Below, in pieces: positions 8,930-18,411 of a DNA stretch of 64,000 nucleotides. Location of the stretch: contig NZ_LMOB01000003.1 in assembly GCF_001423185.1 (NCBI RefSeq), positions 1-64,000 on the forward strand. The letters are read 5' to 3'. Origin of the DNA: Plantibacter sp. Leaf314 (lineage in GTDB: Bacteria; Actinomycetota; Actinomycetes; Actinomycetales; Microbacteriaceae). Positions within the stretch are counted from its first letter, which is position 1, and every line of letters starts with the position of its first letter. The notes beneath the pieces were generated by a model. That model did not search any database. It saw nothing but the letters and a program-made list of their open reading frames with translations, and was not told where the DNA came from. The position numbers and the translations under genes are program-made.

Positions 8930-9655
8930 TCACGGCCGCAGGCTGAACGCCACCTCGCTGTTCCGCGGGGTGAGCCAGGAGACTCCGGACGCGACGGGGC
9001 GATCGTCGGCGTCGAACACCGTCGACTCGACGGTCAGCAGGCGTTCGCCCGGCTCGACGAACAGGTACTCGGCGACCTCCGCCTCGGCCCCTCGGATCGA
9101 GACGAGCAGATCGTTCCGAGCGAGATCCACGCCGTGATGGTCGCGGAGGGTCGCGAAGAGGGACGCGTCGGTCAGGTCGCTGTCGAGGATGCCCGGGAAC
9201 CGATCGAGCGGGAGCTCGGTGACGGCGAGATGGTGCACCGCTCCGTCGACCGAGCGCACCCGGGTCAGCCTCGCGACCCGGTCACCTGGCGTGAGACCCA
9301 GGCGACCGGCGGCCGGTTCGCGGGCCGCGCGATCGGCCAGCTCCGCCACCCGGCTCGTCACGACGAAACCCTGAGCAGTCTGCTGTGCGTGGAACCCGGT
9401 GACCGCACCGGCGAAGCGCTCCCGGTAGCGCATCCGGTGCTGCGGCTCCGTCACGAACGTGCCACGTCCCTGCTCGCGGACAAGGAAGCCCTCGTCGATC
9501 AGTCCGTCGACCGCATGCCGCAGGGTGATCCGGCTCACCCCGTATTCGGCGCAGAGCTCCGGCTCGGCGGGAAGTCTGGCTCCGGCGGGGAGCAGGCGGA
9601 CCCGCGCCAGAAGGAGCGCCCGGACCCTCAGGTACTTGCTGCCGCTCATCCGCAT
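8930..9655 (-). CDS. GntR-family regulator (HutC/UTRA type)
   Basis: This 241-aa protein has an N-terminal winged helix with the canonical GntR core LPAEPELCAEYGVSRITLRH near residues 28-47. A UTRA effector domain follows (residues 85-235). UTRA regulators usually repress and bind a sugar phosphate or other small molecule. It is divergent from the transketolase gene, with a 119-nt gap that contains a perfect 10-bp palindrome, so it very likely controls transketolase and itself. ATG codons at 9655 and 9649 are both possible starts. Confidence 0.88.
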   Translation of the reverse strand: MRMSGSKYLRVRALLLARVRLLPAGARLPAEPELCAEYGVSRITLRHAVDGLIDEGFLVREQGRGTFVTEPQHRMRYRERFAGAVTGFHAQQTAQGFVVTSRVAELADRAAREPAAGRLGLTPGDRVARLTRVRSVDGAVHHLAVTELPLDRFPGILDSDLTDASLFATLRDHHGVDLARNDLLVSIRGAEAEVAEYLFVEPGERLLTVESTVFDADDRPVASGVSWLTPRNSEVAFSLRP

Positions 9656-9720
9656 CGATGCCCCGTTCGTCCGGCCCGCCCGCGGACGACTGCGACGACC
9701 GCGATTCGTCTCGATTCATT

Positions 9721-9730
9721 ATGACGTCAT
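9721..9730. promoter_or_regulatory. palindrome, candidate GntR operator
   Basis: ATGACGTCAT is a perfect 10-bp palindrome in an AT-rich patch 45 nt before the transketolase ATG and 66 nt before the divergent GntR start. GntR operators are short palindromes around GT-AC cores, which fits. Confidence 0.5.
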
Positions 9731-9774
9731 GATGTCTTGCGTAGCGTTCGACTGACACGACCTCAGGAGAACCG

Positions 9775-11802
9775 ATGCCCTCACTCGACGACCGCGCGAT
9801 CACCACCGCCCGACTCCTCGCCCTCGACGCCGTCGAATCGGCAGGATCGGGGCATCCGGGAACGGCGATCGCGCTCGCCCCGGTTGCACACCTCCTCTTC
9901 CAGCAGCACATCCGACACGACCCCGCGGACCCGTCCTGGATCGGCCGAGACCGGTTCGTCCTGTCCTGCGGGCACGCCAGCATCCTGCTCTACACGCAGC
10001 TCTTCCTCACCGGGTACGGACTCGAGGTCGACGACCTTCGGGCGTTCCGGAGCCTCGGTGCGAAGACGCCCGGGCACCCGGAGCTCGGCCACACGGCCGG
10101 TGTCGAGACGACGACCGGACCGCTCGGTCAGGGGCTCGCCACCGCTGTCGGTATGGCGATGGCGATGCAGCACGAGCGCGCCTCGCTCGACCCCGAGGCA
10201 GCACCCGGGGCATCCGTGTTCGATCGCACGGTGTGGGTGCTCGCGTCCGACGGCGACCTGCAGGAGGGGATCTCCGCAGAGGCGGGGGCGCTCGCCGGGC
10301 GTCACCGGCTCGACAACCTCGTGGTCGTCTACGACGACAACGACATCCAGATCGAAGGCGACACCTCGCTGACGAGCTCCGAGGACGTCGTCGCACGCTT
10401 CACCGCGCAGGGGTGGCAGGTGGACCGAGTCGAGCTGGCAGCCGACGGTGACGTCGACCTCGCCCGCCTCGACATCGTGCTCTCCGACCGAGCGGCCGCC
10501 GAGGGACGCCCGCGGCTCGTCGTGCTCAAGTCGCAGATCGCCTGGCCCGCTCCGAACGCGACGAACACCTCCGCCGCCCATGGCGCGCCGCTCGGCTCGA
10601 CCGAGGCCGCACTCCTCCGCGAGGTGCTCGGCGTCGAGACGGCGCCGTTCGAGATCGACGAGGAGGTCCTCGCGCACACGCGGCGAGCGTCGGACCGTGG
10701 AGCGGATCTCCAGGACGCGTGGCAGGTCGGATACGAGCGGTGGCGCCAGGAGCACCCCGACCGCGCGGCCGAGTCCGACCGGGCCAGGAGCGGCCTGCTG
10801 CCGGACGACCTCGTCGACGCGCTGCCCGTCTACGAGCCAGGTCAGACGCTCGCGACCCGCGACGCCTCAGGGCAGACGATCCAGGCGCTGGCCGCCCGAC
10901 TGCCGGAGCTGTGGGGCGGATCGGCCGACCTTGCCGAGCCCAACCGCACGGCGATCGCCGGCGGAGGGTCGTTCCTCCCGGAGGAGGGCGAGCGGACGGG
11001 GCGCGCTGGACGCAACGTCCACTGGGGCGTCCGCGAGCACGCGATGGCCGCGGCGATGAACGGCATCGCCCTCCTCGGCGGTTCCCGGTTCTTCGCCGGC
11101 ACCTTCCTCGTGTTCAGCGACTACCAACGCCCCGCCATCCGCCTCGCCGCGCTCATGCAACTCCCGGTCACCTACCTGTGGAGCCACGACTCGGTCGCGC
11201 TCGGAGCCGACGGCCCCACGCACCAGCCGATCGAGCACCTCGCCAGCCTCCGCGCCATCCCGGGCTTCGACGTGGTCCGGCCGGCGGACGCGGCGGAGAC
11301 CGCCGCCGCCTGGCTCGCCATCCTCGAGCGCAGCCGCCCAGCGGGTCTCGTCCTGGCCCGGCAGCCGCTACCCGTCGCGGACACGGACCGAGACGTCGTC
11401 GTCGACGGCGTCCGGCGTGGTGCATATGCCGTGCTCGATCAGCAGGATCCGGACGTCATCGTCGTCGCGACCGGCTCGGAGGTCGGGCTCGCGCTCGCCG
11501 CCGCCGACCTCGCCGAACAGGACGGACTCGCCGTCCGCGTCGTCTCGATGCCGTGCCGCGAATGGTTCGAAGAGCAGCCGGCCGACTACCGCTCCGCCCT
11601 CCTCCCCGAGCACGTCACGGCTCGAGTGGTCGTCGAGGCTGCAGCGAGCTTCGGCTGGCACGACGTCGCCGGGCCGTCCGGGCGCATCATCGGCATCGAC
11701 GAGTTCGGACTGTCGGCGCCGGCCGAGGACGCCCTGCGCGAGCGAGGGATGACCGTCGACCGCGTGCTCGACGCGATCCGCTCGGTGGTCCGCGCCGGCT
11801 GA
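9775..11802 (+). CDS. tkt: transketolase, single chain
   Basis: This 675-aa protein transfers two-carbon ketol units between sugar phosphates using thiamine diphosphate. It has the expected order. The N-terminal ESAGSGHPGTAIALA (near 20) and GPLGQGLATAVGMA (near 118) are followed by the diphosphate-binding block SDGDLQEG..YDDNDIQIEG (residues 160-195). The Pyr domain carries the catalytic glutamate in WGVREHAM (near 420). A C-terminal domain follows. Its position in a sugar locus, next to its own GntR repressor, suggests an inducible transketolase that drains pentose phosphates from the polyol pathway, in addition to any housekeeping copy elsewhere. Confidence 0.93.
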   Translation: MPSLDDRAITTARLLALDAVESAGSGHPGTAIALAPVAHLLFQQHIRHDPADPSWIGRDRFVLSCGHASILLYTQLFLTGYGLEVDDLRAFRSLGAKTPGHPELGHTAGVETTTGPLGQGLATAVGMAMAMQHERASLDPEAAPGASVFDRTVWVLASDGDLQEGISAEAGALAGRHRLDNLVVVYDDNDIQIEGDTSLTSSEDVVARFTAQGWQVDRVELAADGDVDLARLDIVLSDRAAAEGRPRLVVLKSQIAWPAPNATNTSAAHGAPLGSTEAALLREVLGVETAPFEIDEEVLAHTRRASDRGADLQDAWQVGYERWRQEHPDRAAESDRARSGLLPDDLVDALPVYEPGQTLATRDASGQTIQALAARLPELWGGSADLAEPNRTAIAGGGSFLPEEGERTGRAGRNVHWGVREHAMAAAMNGIALLGGSRFFAGTFLVFSDYQRPAIRLAALMQLPVTYLWSHDSVALGADGPTHQPIEHLASLRAIPGFDVVRPADAAETAAAWLAILERSRPAGLVLARQPLPVADTDRDVVVDGVRRGAYAVLDQQDPDVIVVATGSEVGLALAAADLAEQDGLAVRVVSMPCREWFEEQPADYRSALLPEHVTARVVVEAAASFGWHDVAGPSGRIIGIDEFGLSAPAEDALRERGMTVDRVLDAIRSVVRAG

Positions 11803-11817
11803 TCCGGTCGCCGCCGC

Positions 11818-11847
11818 CGCGCTCACCGCTACCAGGCGGTGAGCGCG
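11818..11847. terminator. bidirectional stem-loop between convergent genes
   Basis: CGCGCTCACCGC pairs perfectly with GCGGTGAGCGCG (12 bp, 6-nt loop). The hairpin includes the last codons and stop of the leftward SDR gene, so the coding sequence itself supplies one arm. Confidence 0.65.
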
Positions 11848-12581
11848 CCGTCGATCGGCAGGTTCACGCCGTTCACGTAGCTCGCGCCGACGCCCAGGAG
11901 GAAGACCACCGGCGCGGCGATCTCGGTCACCTCCGCCATGCGACCCATCGGCGTCTGATCGGCGAGGAAGCGGTTGCGCTCGGGCGGGTTCAGGTCGGTC
12001 ATCTCCGTCCGCGTGTACCCCGGGCTGACGGCGTTCACCCGGATGCCCTGCGGCACCCACTCCACGGCGAGCGACCGGGAGAGGTGGACGACGGCCGCCT
12101 TCGACGAGGCGTACCCGATGTGCGGCTCCGCACCGCGGTTGTAGATGCTCCCGCTCGCGGACGCGATGTTCACGATCGACCCGCCGGCCTCCTGCATCGC
12201 CTCGAACTCCGCCAGGCAGCTGAACAGCACGCCGCTCAGGTTGACGTCGAGCACCCGCTGCCAGTCGTCCGTCGACATCTCAACGGTGGGCTGCAGGTGG
12301 TCGATGCCGGCGCAGTTCACGGCGTACCGGACGGGCCCGAGCTCGGCCGCGGTCGCCACGGCGGCCCTCATGGCGTCCCGGTCGCGGACGTCCACTTCGA
12401 TGGCGCGCGCGTCGACACCGGCGTCGGCGCAGAGCCGCAGGGTGTTCGTGAAGTCGGCCCCGGCACGGTCGAGGCACGCCACGGACACCCCCTCCGCGGC
12501 GATCGCGGCGACGATGGCGGAGCCGATCCCGCCTGCTGCTCCGGTGACGACGGCGACGGTGCCGGGTTCGAGGGTCTGCAT
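11829..12581 (-). CDS. SDR-family oxidoreductase
   Basis: This 250-aa classical short-chain dehydrogenase has the nucleotide-binding motif VTGAAGGIGSAI (residues 11-22), NCAG near 87, the catalytic Ser in ASASGS and YASSK (Tyr-x3-Lys) near residues 152-156. The ATG at 12581 has AAGGAG upstream; the open frame extends further but lacks support. It is the last gene of the sugar operon, after a 64-nt gap from the ROK repressor. It probably oxidises or reduces a polyol or keto sugar. The substrate is not deducible. Confidence 0.88.
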   Translation of the reverse strand: MQTLEPGTVAVVTGAAGGIGSAIVAAIAAEGVSVACLDRAGADFTNTLRLCADAGVDARAIEVDVRDRDAMRAAVATAAELGPVRYAVNCAGIDHLQPTVEMSTDDWQRVLDVNLSGVLFSCLAEFEAMQEAGGSIVNIASASGSIYNRGAEPHIGYASSKAAVVHLSRSLAVEWVPQGIRVNAVSPGYTRTEMTDLNPPERNRFLADQTPMGRMAEVTEIAAPVVFLLGVGASYVNGVNLPIDGALTAW

Positions 12582-12645
12582 GGTGTCTCCTTCGGGGACG
12601 GGGAAAACGGGTGCCGGCGCGTCGCCGACCCCCCTGGTGGAGTGA

Positions 12646-13881
12646 TCAGGACGCGGACGCGGCCTGGGACTGCTGGATCCGCGCGAAGAGCTCACCGTTG
12701 GTGAGGTACCACTGGATCAGCAGGAGGTATGAGCCGTAGAGGACACCTGAGGTGCCGCGTTGCGAGAACTTCAGCTCCAGGTGCTCCATCCGCACGGCGG
12801 GGAGGTAGGTGGCCAAGCAGCCGCGGATGCGCTCGAGGATCGTCTCCGAGGCGGGGAAAGCGTCGCCGACGACGATCACGTCCGGGTCCAGGACGAAGGT
12901 CAGGCCGGCGAGGCCGTAGGCGAGGAGCTGACAGACGCGTTCGACGGCCCAGACGGCCAGTGGGTCTCCGACGTCGAAGGCGGCGAAGATCTGCTCGGGT
13001 GTCGACTGCTCGGTCAACGATGATTCCGGGAAGTCCAGCAGCCGACTCGTCACATGCTGACGGAGCGCCCGCGGTGACGCGTAGTCCTCGAAGAGCCCGT
13101 TGAACTCGTGCGTGTCCACGTTGCGGGTGTGGATGCCGGAGTTGAAGTTGATGCCGAGGTGGCCCACCTCGCCGGCCACACCTCGCGCGCCACGGAAGAT
13201 CTTGCCGTCGATGATGATGCCGCCACCGAACCCGATGCCGCCGACGATGTTGAGCAGGCAGGCCGGCTTCCGGCCCGTCTCGCGCACGTGGTCCTGGTAC
13301 TCCGCCAGTGCGCTGGTCTTTGCGTCGTGTTCGAGGAGCACGGGGACGTCGGGGAACATCGACTGGACCGAGGCTCGGATGTCCCGTTTGCCGAGCTCCG
13401 AGAAGCCGTCGGTATGGAGGATGACCTCGTCGTCGGTCTCGAAGAGCCAACCCAGGCTGGAGATCGCGACGCCGAGGAAGCAGCGCTCGTCGCGACGTTC
13501 CAGGATGCCGCGCAGGGTCTGCTCGATGAGCGCCAGGAGCGGTTCGATCTTGATGTCCGAGGCGATGGGGACCTCGGTGGTCTCGACCTCGACGCCGGAG
13601 CCGTCGAAGGTCCGGAAGGTGAGCTCGTACCGGTTGATGCGGACCGCCACCATGAAGTACTCGGCGAGGTCGAGTCGGATGCCGGTGGCGCGTCGACCGC
13701 CGGCCGAGAACGTCGGGATGTTGTCCTCGACGATGCCGAGACCGATGAGGTCCTGCACGAGCAGCGTGACGGCGGCGCGGCTGAGCCCGGCCTCCCTGGC
13801 CAGGTCGGAGCGGGAGATGGGTGCCCCCTGGAGGATGAGTCCGAGGACTTCATCGGGGTTCACACGTTGCGGACCACCCAT
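12646..13881 (-). CDS. ROK-family transcriptional repressor (NagC/XylR-like)
   Basis: This 411-aa protein has an N-terminal winged helix (ISRSDLAREAGLSRAAVTLL, residues 22-41) followed by a ROK sugar-kinase-like domain. The ROK zinc motif CxCGxxGC that normally follows GEVGH is absent; the sequence reads GEVGHLGINFNSG instead. Metal-stabilised folding as in NagC/Mlc is therefore unlikely. It overlaps the kinase stop codon by one base (TGATG), so it is translated with the operon it probably represses. The inducer is expected to be the transported sugar or its phosphate. Confidence 0.88.
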   Translation of the reverse strand: MGGPQRVNPDEVLGLILQGAPISRSDLAREAGLSRAAVTLLVQDLIGLGIVEDNIPTFSAGGRRATGIRLDLAEYFMVAVRINRYELTFRTFDGSGVEVETTEVPIASDIKIEPLLALIEQTLRGILERRDERCFLGVAISSLGWLFETDDEVILHTDGFSELGKRDIRASVQSMFPDVPVLLEHDAKTSALAEYQDHVRETGRKPACLLNIVGGIGFGGGIIIDGKIFRGARGVAGEVGHLGINFNSGIHTRNVDTHEFNGLFEDYASPRALRQHVTSRLLDFPESSLTEQSTPEQIFAAFDVGDPLAVWAVERVCQLLAYGLAGLTFVLDPDVIVVGDAFPASETILERIRGCLATYLPAVRMEHLELKFSQRGTSGVLYGSYLLLIQWYLTNGELFARIQQSQAASAS

Positions 13882-15581
13882 CAGCGTCCTTTCACGATCT
13901 CGGCGGCATCGACCGGGTCGATCCCACCTGCGAGGATTCTACCGGCGGCCCGATAGCGCGAGAATGCGGTGTCGAAGTGGGCGACGCCGGCCGGCATGGG
14001 TGCATAGCGCGCGACGAAGCCGCGACCGAGCGCCTGCTGCGCAGCCGGGAGGGCCTCGAAGCAGCCGGCGGCCGTGGCAGCATACATGGCTGCGCCCGTC
14101 GCGCTCGCCTCGCGCTCCTCGCTCACGAGTACGTCGACGCCCAGGGCGTCCGCCATGCTCTGGCAGATGAACGGGGACTTCCGGGCGATACCGCCGACGA
14201 GGATGACGCGTTCGAAGCGGAGACCGTTGGCGGCGAGTCCGTCGACGATCGCCTTCGTCCCGAGGACGGCTGCCTCCACGAGGGCGCGGTACACGTCGAC
14301 GGCGTCGTGGCCGATCCGGAGACCGAGGAGGGCGGCGCTCGCGTCCTCGTCGACATCGGGGTATCGCCGCCCGTTGATCCAGTCGTGCGCGACGATCGTG
14401 GTCGGCTGACGCTCGACGAGATGCTGCTCGAGTTCGCCGAGGAGCCGGTCCGCGGTGCGCTCCATGATCTCCGCGACCTGGTCCTCTGGCAGCACGGCGC
14501 GCAGCTCAGGTGCGAGCACGGCGCGGATCGGCCACAGGAGGACGCGGGCGTACCAGGCGAACAGATCACCGAAGGCCGCCTGGCTGGTCTCGCCGCCGAG
14601 CCGGCCGGGGATGATCGAGTCCTCCGCGATCCCGCAGAGCCGGCGGAGGTCACGACCGCTGATGGTTTCGTCGTCGGTGAGGAAGAGGTCGACGGTGGAG
14701 GTGCCCATGACGGTGACCATGCTGCGGTCGTCGATGCCGGCGCCGACCCCGCCGGCGTGGGCGTCGAGTGAGCCCATACCGACGACCGTCGAGGTCGAGA
14801 GTCGCAGGCGCGCGGCCCACTCCTCGCTCAGGGTGCCGACCCTGGTGCCTGCCGGCAGGGGCGGCGTGGCGAAGGTGTCGGCGACGGCGGCCAGGTGCGG
14901 GTGGACGGCCACCAGGACCGCACGCGGGACCATGCCGCCGAGCCGGGTGTTGTAGAGCGCCTTGTGTCCGGCCGAGCAGGCGTTGCGGGCGAAGCGCTCC
15001 ACGACGTCGGCCCCGGTGAGGAGGTTCGGCAACCAGTCGGCGTGCTCCACCCAGGAGTGGGCGTGTTCGAGGATGCGACCGTTGGTGCGGACGGCGCGGA
15101 GCATCTTCGCCCACCACCACTCCGAGCTGTAGACGCCCTGATACGAGGTGTGGTCGGGCTCCGCCTCGCGGAGCGCGCGGTCGACCTCCTCGGCCTCCGT
15201 CGCGGAGGTGCGGTCCTTCCAGAGCCAGAACATCGCGTCGGGGTCGTCGGCGAACTCCGGGTGGAGCGCCAGCGGGACGCCGTTCCGGTCGACGGGTGCC
15301 GGCGTGGAGCCCGTGGCGTCGATCGCGATCGCCGCCACGGCCTCGTCGCCGAGGCGATCGGCTATCTCTTCGAAGCAGGCCTCGAGTGTCTCGAGGTGGT
15401 CGAGGGGGTGTTGACGGAAGCGGTGTTCGAGCGGATCACAGTAGGCGCCGGTCGCCCAGCGGGGGTAGCTCCTGCTGACCGTCAGCACGCCCTCGCCGGA
15501 GGCGGCGTCGACCACCGCCACACGGACCGAGTCGCTTCCGTAGTCGACCCCGGCGACGAGTATCGGGCGTTGGCCGCTCAT
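13881..15581 (-). CDS. FGGY carbohydrate kinase, ribulokinase-like
   Basis: This 566-aa protein matches the length of AraB-type ribulokinases. The first phosphate loop is DYGSDSVRVAVVD (residues 12-24). The aromatic-rich central part (YSSEWWWAKMLRAV, near 150) is typical of AraB. The C-terminal half has GMGSLDAHAGGVGAG and the adenosine motif VGGIARKSP (near 465). It phosphorylates a ketopentose or ketopolyol in the cytosol. The start codon overlaps the stop of the zinc dehydrogenase (ATGA), which argues that the dehydrogenase makes its substrate. Substrate assignment to L-ribulose is by resemblance only. Confidence 0.87.
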   Translation of the reverse strand: MSGQRPILVAGVDYGSDSVRVAVVDAASGEGVLTVSRSYPRWATGAYCDPLEHRFRQHPLDHLETLEACFEEIADRLGDEAVAAIAIDATGSTPAPVDRNGVPLALHPEFADDPDAMFWLWKDRTSATEAEEVDRALREAEPDHTSYQGVYSSEWWWAKMLRAVRTNGRILEHAHSWVEHADWLPNLLTGADVVERFARNACSAGHKALYNTRLGGMVPRAVLVAVHPHLAAVADTFATPPLPAGTRVGTLSEEWAARLRLSTSTVVGMGSLDAHAGGVGAGIDDRSMVTVMGTSTVDLFLTDDETISGRDLRRLCGIAEDSIIPGRLGGETSQAAFGDLFAWYARVLLWPIRAVLAPELRAVLPEDQVAEIMERTADRLLGELEQHLVERQPTTIVAHDWINGRRYPDVDEDASAALLGLRIGHDAVDVYRALVEAAVLGTKAIVDGLAANGLRFERVILVGGIARKSPFICQSMADALGVDVLVSEEREASATGAAMYAATAAGCFEALPAAQQALGRGFVARYAPMPAGVAHFDTAFSRYRAAGRILAGGIDPVDAAEIVKGR

Positions 15582-16633
15582 GCCGTCGGATCGATTCGGA
15601 TCACGCACTTGGTGACCTCGGCCTTGTGGTGCACCGCGTGGTCCATGCCCTGCTGGACGTCGTCGAGCCCATAGACGGCGGAGACGACGTCCTGGAGCTT
15701 GATGGTCCCTGCTGCCACGGCGGCGATCGCCTTCGGGTAGGTGTTGCGGTACCGGAAGACGGTCGTGAGCGTCAGCTCCTTGTCGATGAGCAGGTTCACG
15801 TTGAGGTCGGCGCGGCCGTCCTTCGTGTAGCCGACGAAGGTGACCGAGCCGCCGCGCTTCGCGATCCGGATGGACTGGTCCATCGTGACGCGGTTGCCGG
15901 CGGTCTCGAAGACGGCATCCGGTCCGAAGCCGAACCTGGCGGTGAGCGCGGCGAACAGATCGGGGGTCGTCTCCGCGTTGAGGACCTCGGCCCCGAGACT
16001 GCGGGCGAGCTCCAGCCGGTTCTCCATGACGTCGACGACGACGACGTCCCGCACGCCCGCCGCGCGGAGCGTGAGGAGGGTGAGGAGTCCGATGCACCCG
16101 GCGCCGAGGATCACCGCGCTCGCCCCCAGGCCGACGTCGGAGCGGTCGACGGCGTGGAAGGCGACGGAGAGCGGCTCGATGAGCGCGCCGTCGAGCAGGC
16201 CCACCGAGTCGGGCAACGGGTGGCAGAAGCTCGCGCGATGACGCACGTACTCCTGGAACGTGCCCTCCACCACCGGCAGCGAAGCCCAGAAGTACACGTC
16301 CGGGCACAGGTTGTAGCGTCCACCTCGGCAGAACTCGCACTCCCCGCACGGGACACCCGGTTCGAGCGCGACCCTGGTGCCGGGCGTGAGGTCGGTCACG
16401 GCGGACCCCACCGCGACGACGACCCCCGAAGCCTCGTGACCCAGCACCATCGGCTCGGTCACGACGCTCTCGCCGATGTAGCCGTTCTGGAACAGGGCCA
16501 TGTCCGAACCGCAGATGCCGACGTAGGCCACCCGGACGAGCGCCTCGTCCGGCGCGATCTCGGGCATCGGTCGCTCCTGCAGTTCGAGGACACCGGGTTC
16601 GGTCAGGACCGCTGCGCGCATGGTGGTGCTCAT
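15578..16633 (-). CDS. zinc-dependent medium-chain polyol/alcohol dehydrogenase
   Basis: This 351-aa protein is a sorbitol/xylitol-dehydrogenase-type MDR enzyme. It shows the catalytic zinc ligands in CGSD (residues 41-44) and GHEASG (near 67), and the structural zinc loop CGECEFCRGGRYNLC (near 97). The Rossmann motif is GAGCIGLLT (near 174). It would oxidise a polyol to a ketose with NAD. It overlaps the permease upstream and the kinase downstream by 4 nt each, in a tightly coupled operon. Confidence 0.9.
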   Translation of the reverse strand: MSTTMRAAVLTEPGVLELQERPMPEIAPDEALVRVAYVGICGSDMALFQNGYIGESVVTEPMVLGHEASGVVVAVGSAVTDLTPGTRVALEPGVPCGECEFCRGGRYNLCPDVYFWASLPVVEGTFQEYVRHRASFCHPLPDSVGLLDGALIEPLSVAFHAVDRSDVGLGASAVILGAGCIGLLTLLTLRAAGVRDVVVVDVMENRLELARSLGAEVLNAETTPDLFAALTARFGFGPDAVFETAGNRVTMDQSIRIAKRGGSVTFVGYTKDGRADLNVNLLIDKELTLTTVFRYRNTYPKAIAAVAAGTIKLQDVVSAVYGLDDVQQGMDHAVHHKAEVTKCVIRIDPTA

Positions 16634-17463
16634 TCCTTCACGGCTCCGCTCAGGAGCCCCTTAATCAGACTCTTCTGAGCCACGAAGCCGAGGATGATCG
16701 GCACGATGACCGCGATCGTCGCGACGGCCGACATCTTGCCCCAGAAGAGACCCTGCTGCGTCATGAACCGGTTCATGTACACGGGCAGCGTGCCGGACTC
16801 GGTGAAGGTGAACGACACGGCCAGGAGGAACTCGTTCCAGGTGAGCACGAAGACGAGCAGCGCGGTTGAGATGAGTCCGCCGCGGATGATCGGCAGCATC
16901 ACGCTGATGAAGGACTGCCACCGCGTCGCGCCGTCGATCTGTGCGGCCTCGAGGATCGAGACGGGGATGTCGGTCATGTACGTCGTGCACATCCACACCA
17001 TGAGCGGGATGCCGATCGAGGTGTACAGGAGCACGAGGACGAGTGGCGAGTCCAGGAGCCCGAGCCAGTTGACGATGAGGTAGATCGGGATGATGACCGC
17101 GACCGCTGGGAGCAGCGTCGTCGTGATGTACCAGTTGAAGTGCACCGTCGGTCGCTTCAGCCGCCCGAACACGATCGTGTACGCGATCGGCACGCCGAGG
17201 ATGAGGGTGAGGATGACCGTGATCACGGTGATCACGATGGAGTTCACGAGGTGGTGAACGAGGTCGGGGGTGATGACCGCCTGGTAGTTCTCAAGCGTCG
17301 GGGCGAAGGTCCACGACGGTGGGGCGATGTCCTGCTCCGACTTGAAGGAGGAGTACACCATGTAGAGGATCGGGAAGGAGTACACGATGGCGACGGCGAA
17401 CAGCGCCACGGCCGCCAGCGCTCCGGTGAGCTTCCTCAGTTGGGCTTTGCGTGCGCGGTTCAT
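16630..17463 (-). CDS. sugar ABC transporter permease (MalG-type)
   Basis: This 277-aa protein has six predicted membrane segments. Its ABC-permease EAA loop reads EAAQIDGATRWQSFISVMLP (near residue 187), matching the EAA-x3-G consensus for contacting the ATPase. It has the usual early PILYMVYSSFK segment of MalG-type subunits. It follows the MalF-type gene with a 4-nt overlap. No ATP-binding subunit is encoded in this operon. Confidence 0.92.
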   Translation of the reverse strand: MNRARKAQLRKLTGALAAVALFAVAIVYSFPILYMVYSSFKSEQDIAPPSWTFAPTLENYQAVITPDLVHHLVNSIVITVITVILTLILGVPIAYTIVFGRLKRPTVHFNWYITTTLLPAVAVIIPIYLIVNWLGLLDSPLVLVLLYTSIGIPLMVWMCTTYMTDIPVSILEAAQIDGATRWQSFISVMLPIIRGGLISTALLVFVLTWNEFLLAVSFTFTESGTLPVYMNRFMTQQGLFWGKMSAVATIAVIVPIILGFVAQKSLIKGLLSGAVKE

Positions 17464-18332
17464 CGCTCGGTCACATCCTTCTGCGTCCGGAAGAAGACAT
17501 TGATGATGATGAGGGTGAGGACGACCATCACCACGGAGATGGCGGCGGAACGCCCGACCTGCCAGTCGTAGAAGGCGGTCCGGTACACGTAGTACGGCAG
17601 ATTCGCCGAGGCGACACCTGGGCCGCCCTGCGTGGTGACGAAGATGATGCCGAAGACCTTCATCAGGTTGATGAGGCCGAAGGTGGCGGCGACCTTGAAG
17701 AACGGCTTCATGAGCGGGATCTTGAAGTACCAGATCTGCCGGAGGAATCCGGCGCCGTCGACGTGCGCGGCCTCGAGGACGTCCTCGGGGAGGCTCTGGA
17801 GCCCGGACAGCAGGATGAGGAAGAGGAACGGCGTCCACTGCCAGACGCACAGCATGATGATCGTCGGCAGTGCTGTGTCGGCACTGAAGAAGGACACGGC
17901 TTGGCCACCGAGTGCTCGCGAGACGACGTCGTTGATGCCGAAGGACGGGCTCAGGATGAGCGTCTTCCACACGATGCCGATGACCGGCTCCATCACGAAG
18001 TACGGGATGATCAGCAGCGATCGCGCGATGGCCACGCCGGGGAACCGCCGATTGAAGGCGAGAGCCAGCACGAACGCGAGGAACAGTGAGATGACGAGCG
18101 AGGCACCCGTGATGAGGAGGGTGTTCCGCAGGACGACGTAGAAGTCGCCGTCCTGGAACAGGTAGAGGAAGTTGTCGATGCCGGTGAAGGTCACGGGCAG
18201 GTCGGGGCGGCGGATGTTCCAGCTGACGAACGACAGGATGATCGTGACCAGGAAGGGGACCTGGGTCACGACGAGGACGACGATCAAGCCGGGAACCTGA
18301 AGCAGGTTCACGCGATTGCGGACGGGAGTCAT
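17460..18332 (-). CDS. sugar ABC transporter permease (MalF-type)
   Basis: This 290-aa inner-membrane protein has about six hydrophobic segments and an EAA loop, EAAHVDGAGFLRQIWYFKIP, near residue 195. Two ATG codons 6 nt apart are possible starts. I prefer 18332 because GAAGAG sits about 7 nt before it, whereas it abuts the other. It forms the translocation pore with the MalG-type partner and receives substrate from the binding protein encoded upstream. Confidence 0.92.
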   Translation of the reverse strand: MTPVRNRVNLLQVPGLIVVLVVTQVPFLVTIILSFVSWNIRRPDLPVTFTGIDNFLYLFQDGDFYVVLRNTLLITGASLVISLFLAFVLALAFNRRFPGVAIARSLLIIPYFVMEPVIGIVWKTLILSPSFGINDVVSRALGGQAVSFFSADTALPTIIMLCVWQWTPFLFLILLSGLQSLPEDVLEAAHVDGAGFLRQIWYFKIPLMKPFFKVAATFGLINLMKVFGIIFVTTQGGPGVASANLPYYVYRTAFYDWQVGRSAAISVVMVVLTLIIINVFFRTQKDVTER

Positions 18333-18411
18333 GGCCATTCTCTTCGGGAGGTGGGGGACAGCGTCGGGCGGACGGGCCGGCTCGTGAGCCGCGCCCGTCC
18401 GCCCGATCCGA

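Noticed and set aside
13881..16349. 822-codon continuous frame suggesting a dehydrogenase-kinase fusion
   Set aside because: Its first 256 codons are an out-of-frame shadow of the zinc dehydrogenase. The kinase starts at 15581 within the dehydrogenase stop codon.
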